A DNA stretch of 7,013 nucleotides from Erwinia sp. GTDB lineage: Bacteria; Pseudomonadota; Gammaproteobacteria; Enterobacterales; Enterobacteriaceae. Shown one piece after another: positions 6,706 through 7,013 of the stretch. A program made the translations under genes and the position numbers. The stretch covers positions 1 through 7,013 of the forward strand of contig DOOK01000115.1 in the NCBI GenBank assembly GCA_003512805.1, given 5' to 3'. The first letter of the stretch is position 1, and each line of letters begins with the position of its first letter. The notes beneath the pieces are model-generated. The model searched no databases, was not told the DNA's origin, and saw nothing but the letters and a program-made list of their open reading frames with translations.

Positions 6706-6849
6706 GTGCTGTTTGCGGCTTACGGTGAAAAGGCAGGAGAACATCCGCTGGAACGCGCTACAATTGCTGATATATTGTTACTAATTGATAAATTTTATCG
6801 CGCAAAGCGTGCAGAAGATGCGATTCACAATAAAAAATTATTTTACTGA
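6706..6849 (+). CDS. Possible small protein upstream of lrhA (unrecognised)
   Basis: I do not recognise this short open frame. The frame is open from CTG at 6682, just after a TAA at 6679-6681, to TGA at 6847-6849: 56 codons. I annotate from GTG 6706 (47 aa) because GGAAG at 6692-6696 is 9 nt upstream; TTG 6697 would give 50 aa but touches that ribosome binding site. The translation reads like a folded small protein: an alanine/leucine-rich start, a Gly-Glu-Lys turn, an acidic-amphipathic helix containing IADILLLIDKFYRAKRAEDA, and a basic, aromatic tail ending KKLFY. Codons such as ATA, TTA and CTA make its second half more AT-rich than the neighbouring genes. It may be a real small gene, the 3' remnant of a transferred gene, or chance. 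Orientation is the same as the presumed lrhA to the right. Confidence 0.35.
   Translation: MLFAAYGEKAGEHPLERATIADILLLIDKFYRAKRAEDAIHNKKLFY
6768..6776 (+). promoter_or_regulatory. Candidate extended -10 element reading towards lrhA
   Basis: TGATATATT contains the extended -10 TG (6768-6769) and TATATT (6771-6776, 5/6 to TATAAT). The region 17 nt upstream, CTGGAA (6748-6753), is a poor -35 (3/6), which an extended -10 can tolerate. A start near 6783 would give an RNA running right, towards the presumed lrhA with a long leader. It lies inside the small open frame, so the two interpretations compete unless both are used. Confidence 0.25.
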
Positions 6850-6863
6850 TAAGAATAATCGGA
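6850..6863 (+). promoter_or_regulatory. Candidate RcsAB box upstream of lrhA
   Basis: TAAGAATAATCGGA matches the RcsAB-box consensus TAAGAATATTCCTA at 11 of 14 positions, with the first eight positions identical. It starts directly after the stop codon of the small open frame. In E. coli lrhA expression is connected to the Rcs phosphorelay, which makes such a site meaningful, but binding here is inferred from the motif only. Confidence 0.4.
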
Positions 6864-7013
6864 TTTGGGCTTAAAAATTAATCGACAGTATGTCAGGATA
6901 TCCTTCAGGAAAAGGTGCATCTGAGACGCCCGTTTCCCAAAGTATGTTTAGCTTGTTTTATCGCCATAAATGTTAAGTTTTTTTTACTATTAATTTGCCG
7001 TAACTACAGTGTA
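6864..7013 (+). promoter_or_regulatory. AT-rich upstream region of presumed lrhA (gene start beyond the edge)
   Basis: No coding frame of note is seen here. The DNA is AT-rich with a T8 run near 6978-6985, a TTTAT-cgcc-ATAAA dyad at 6957-6970 and the dyad cluster at 6884-6910. By synteny the LysR-type regulator gene lrhA, which represses flagellar synthesis and affects RpoS in E. coli, should start to the right of 7013; E. coli also has an unusually long alaA-lrhA spacer and an lrhA leader of a few hundred nucleotides. The lrhA assignment rests on gene order only. Confidence 0.5.
6884..6910. repeat. Cluster of short dyads and a repeated TCAGGA
   Basis: GACA-gta-TGTC (6884-6894) abuts the perfect 10-bp palindrome AGGATATCCT (6895-6904), and TCAGGA occurs twice 12 bp apart (6893-6898 and 6905-6910). 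The palindrome with its flanks (6893-6906) also matches the RcsAB consensus at 9 of 14. Such compact overlapping symmetry is typical of operators, but no specific regulator is identified. Confidence 0.35.

Overview
This window is a stretch of enterobacterial (Enterobacterales, gamma-proteobacterial) chromosome. The gene order ackA-yfbV-yfbU-yfbT-yfbS-yfbR-alaA, followed by the upstream region of a gene that should be lrhA, is the order I know from Escherichia coli. Every product is close in length and motif content to its E. coli counterpart, but the residue differences and the diverged spacers suggest a relative of E. coli rather than E. coli itself. I cannot name the genus. No mobile element, CRISPR array, rRNA or tRNA gene is visible, and no large gene is broken.

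Layout. Positions 1-443 hold the first 147 codons of acetate kinase on the minus strand, running off the left edge. Positions 444-775 are a divergent regulatory spacer with an FNR-like dyad, a long nested inverted repeat and a candidate yfbV promoter. Positions 776-2535 carry yfbV, yfbU and yfbT on the plus strand; yfbU and yfbT are 13 nt apart and are closed by a clear rho-independent terminator. yfbS (2614-4443, plus) encodes a two-halved membrane transporter with soluble TrkA-C-like domains in the middle. It runs head-on into yfbR (4450-5046, minus) with only 6 nt between stop codons. yfbR lies downstream of alaA (5153-6367, minus), and the gap between them holds a strong hairpin and a -10-like element. 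Positions 6368-7013 are a long AT-rich regulatory region between alaA and the presumed lrhA start beyond the right edge. It contains poly-A/poly-T tracts, a candidate alaA promoter, a short protein-like open frame and an 11/14 match to the RcsAB box.

How the genes relate. The genes are mostly housekeeping: overflow and anaerobic acetate metabolism (AckA), alanine synthesis (AlaA), deoxynucleotide turnover (YfbR), sugar-phosphate dephosphorylation (YfbT), an anion-type carrier of unknown substrate (YfbS), and two conserved proteins of unclear biochemistry (YfbV, YfbU). They look like separate transcription units in a conserved neighbourhood, not one pathway. I see no clear new multi-gene system. 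The less ordinary signals are in the non-coding regions: the short open frame and RcsAB-like site upstream of presumed lrhA, the nested inverted repeat between ackA and yfbV, and the hairpin that may form the 5' end of a yfbR transcript.
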